The position numbers and the translations under genes are program-made. The notes under the pieces are model-generated. The model ran no database searches. It saw only the letters and a list, made by a program, of their open reading frames with translations, and had not been told where the DNA came from. A stretch of 7,252 bases of DNA from Chromatiales bacterium (GTDB lineage Bacteria > Pseudomonadota > Gammaproteobacteria > CAMYNG01), in the NCBI GenBank assembly GCA_027021685.1, contig JALUTW010000388.1, positions 1 through 7,252 of the forward strand, written 5' to 3'. Shown piece by piece: positions 6,139 through 7,252 of the stretch (position 1 is its first letter; each line of letters opens with the position of its first letter).

Positions 6139-6154
6139 CGCGCGGCGCGCGCGT
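6138..6154 (-). repeat. GC-rich inverted repeat at the parB stop, abutting the atp -35 box
   Basis: A perfect 7-bp inverted repeat with a 3-base centre (acgcgcg-gcg-cgcgcgt) runs from the last base of the parB coding region into the atp promoter. It overlaps the parB TGA at one end (6154) and the first base of the -35 box at the other (6138). A T4 run appears on the minus strand only after a C6 stretch, so it is at best a weak terminator for parAB. It could be an operator-like element or a brake on read-through from parB; both are inference. Confidence 0.5.
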
Positions 6155-7014
6155 CACTTGATGTGGGCGAGGATGCCGTCCAGCTCGTCGAGGCTGGTGT
6201 AGTGGATGACCAGCCGGCCGCGGCCGCCCTTGCCGTGCTGCAGGGCCACCCGGGCCCCCAGTTTCTCCGACAGCTGTTCCTCCAGGCGCCGCACGTCGGG
6301 ATCCCGGCTGGGCGCGGCGGCCGGCTTGCGCCCGCCCGCCTGCAGGCGCCGCACCAGGGCCTCGGTCTCGCGCACCGACAGGCCCCGGGCCACCACCTGG
6401 CGCGCGGCCTGGACCTGGGCCTCCCCGGCCAGGGCCAGCAGGGCACGGGCGTGGCCCATCTCCAGCTCGCGCCGGGCCACCAGGGCCTTGACCTCGTCGG
6501 CCAGGCCCAGGAGCCGCAGCAGGTTGCTCACCGCCGCGCGCGAGCGGCCCACGGCCTCGGCCGCCTCCTGGTGGGTCAGCCCGAACTCGTCCACCAGCCG
6601 CTGGAGGGCGGCGGCCTCGTCCATGGGATTGAGGTTCTCGCGCTGGATGTTCTCGATGAGGGCCATGGCCATGGCGGCCCGGTCGTCCACCTCGCGCACC
6701 ACCGCCGGGATCTCGTGCAGGCCGGCGAGCTGGGCCGCGCGCCAGCGCCGCTCGCCGGCGATGAGCTCGAACTCGCCCCCCTCCACCGGCCGCACCACCA
6801 CCGGCTGCACCACCCCCTGGGCGCGGATGGAATCGGCCAGCTCGTTGAGGGTTTCGGGGTCGAACTCCTGGCGCGGCTGGAAGCGGCCGCGGCGGATGCG
6901 CTCCACCGGCAGGCGGCGCAGCGCGTCCCCGGCCTCCGCTTCGGCCTCGGCCACCGCGCGGCTGCCCAGCAGCGCGCTCAGGGGCTTGCCCAGGCCCGGC
7001 TTCTTGGTCGCCAC
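6154..7014 (-). CDS. parB: Chromosome partitioning protein ParB (Spo0J/Noc family)
   Basis: ParB is a CTP-dependent DNA clamp. It loads at parS sites near the origin, spreads along DNA and stimulates ParA ATPase to segregate sister origins. The 286 residues are of typical length. The basic N-terminus MATKKPGLGKPLSALLG is the ParA-interacting region. The CTP-binding domain has GERRWRA at 87-93 and ENIQRE at 121-126. The helix-turn-helix (about 146-170, LTHQEAAEAVGRSRAAVSNLLRLLGL) recognises parS, and the C-terminal dimerisation domain occupies about 240-286. The start is GTG at 7012-7014, fixed by the family N-terminus and by a perfect AGGAGG at 7022-7027, seven bases upstream. That Shine-Dalgarno overlaps the parA stop, so the two genes are probably translationally coupled. 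No intact parS motif was seen in this window. Confidence 0.98.
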   Translation of the reverse strand: MATKKPGLGKPLSALLGSRAVAEAEAEAGDALRRLPVERIRRGRFQPRQEFDPETLNELADSIRAQGVVQPVVVRPVEGGEFELIAGERRWRAAQLAGLHEIPAVVREVDDRAAMAMALIENIQRENLNPMDEAAALQRLVDEFGLTHQEAAEAVGRSRAAVSNLLRLLGLADEVKALVARRELEMGHARALLALAGEAQVQAARQVVARGLSVRETEALVRRLQAGGRKPAAAPSRDPDVRRLEEQLSEKLGARVALQHGKGGRGRLVIHYTSLDELDGILAHIK

Positions 7015-7021
7015 CGCCGGC

Positions 7022-7027
7022 CCTCCT
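7022..7027 (-). promoter_or_regulatory. parB Shine-Dalgarno overlapping the parA stop
   Basis: AGGAGG on the minus strand, seven bases before the parB GTG, shares two bases with the parA TAG (7026-7028). It decides the GTG start of parB and implies ribosome hand-over from parA, which would keep the ParA:ParB ratio linked. Confidence 0.85.
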
Positions 7028-7252
7028 AGTGCGCCCCGGCGCCGGCGGCGGCGCCCTCGTCGCGGCGCAGGATCTCACCCGCCAGGGCCAGGTAGGCCAG
7101 GGAGCCACGGGAGTTCTTGTCGTAGCGCAGCGCCGGCAGGCCGTGGGAGGGCGCCTCGGCCAGGCGCACGTTGCGCGGGATCACGGTGCGGTAGACCTGG
7201 TTGGGAAAGTGCAGGATGAGCTGGCCCGAGACGTCGTTGGCCAGGTTGTTGC
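7026..7252 (-). CDS. parA: Chromosome partitioning ATPase ParA/Soj (partial, C-terminal part)
   Basis: ParA is a deviant-Walker ATPase that binds DNA non-specifically and moves ParB-parS complexes. Only the last 74 residues are visible because the gene continues past the right edge. They include NNLANDVSGQ, then YRTVIPRNVRLAEAPSHGLP and YDKNSRGSLAYLALAGEIL. This is the strongly conserved C-terminal part of chromosomal ParA, with the IPRNVRLAEAPSHG motif at visible residues 24-38. The tail after LRRDE is an Ala/Gly-rich extension of about ten residues (GAAAGAGAH) of no evident function. The P-loop lies outside the window. The TAG stop at 7026-7028 is followed 11 nt later by parB. Confidence 0.96.
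   Translation of the reverse strand, partial: NNLANDVSGQLILHFPNQVYRTVIPRNVRLAEAPSHGLPALRYDKNSRGSLAYLALAGEILRRDEGAAAGAGAH

Noticed and set aside
6163..7219. Two long overlapping plus-strand open frames opposite parB and parA.
   Set aside because: They are shadows of GC-rich coding sequence. Their composition is Ser/Arg/Ala- or Gly/His/Leu-biased with no recognisable fold, and ParB motifs are clear on the minus strand.
6101..7252. A parS centromere site near parAB.
   Set aside because: I looked for a TGTTTCACGTGAAACA-like palindrome by eye on both strands and saw no match; sites may lie outside the window.

Overview
The window is a compact, GC-rich stretch of bacterial chromosome. Every supported gene is on the minus strand, so the biological order runs from the right end to the left: parA (3' part) - parB - [promoter] - atpI - atpB - atpE - atpF - atpH - atpA - atpG - atpD (5' part). 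This is the chromosome-partitioning pair followed by the F1Fo ATP synthase operon in the classic I-B-E-F-H-A-G-D order. The sequence closely resembles the gammaproteobacterial enzyme. Examples are a 513-aa alpha with the P-loop at 169-176 and the arginine finger at R376, a 156-aa single-type b subunit, and an H+-type c subunit. The high GC, the form of the AtpB N-terminus and the parAB-atp linkage suggest a gammaproteobacterium related to the Chromatiales/Ectothiorhodospiraceae; that placement is inference from memory, not from a search.

Right part (7252-6154): the last 74 residues of ParA, an 11-nt gap carrying a near-perfect Shine-Dalgarno, and a complete 286-aa ParB with its CTP-binding motifs and helix-turn-helix. 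Middle (6153-6077): a short non-coding gap holding a GC-rich inverted repeat at the parB stop and a strong sigma70-type promoter (TTGACC-17 bp-TATACT) pointing into the atp genes. Left part (6076-1): the membrane sector (AtpI assembly factor; a, c and b subunits), then the catalytic sector (delta, alpha, gamma, beta), with gaps of 14-67 nt. The beta gene runs off the left edge, and atpC would be expected just beyond it. No stretch longer than about 80 nt lacks a gene.

Functionally, a, b and c form the proton channel and rotor ring, delta and b form the stator, gamma is the rotary shaft, and alpha/beta make ATP. AtpI helps ring assembly. ParA/ParB segregate the replication origin, which in many bacteria lies close to this locus.

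I found no mobile element, CRISPR array, RNA gene or novel system. The most useful oddity is the atpI 5' end. The only conventional start codon (GTG at 6007) would remove a basic N-terminal segment and part of the first membrane helix. The open frame continues upstream to a CTG with a well-placed Shine-Dalgarno, overlapped by an ATG whose frame stops after three codons. This points either to a non-standard start or to a single-base deletion. Other observations concern regulatory architecture: a GC-rich discriminator, a hairpin abutting the -35 box, abutting palindromes before atpD, and an attenuator-like spacer before atpB.
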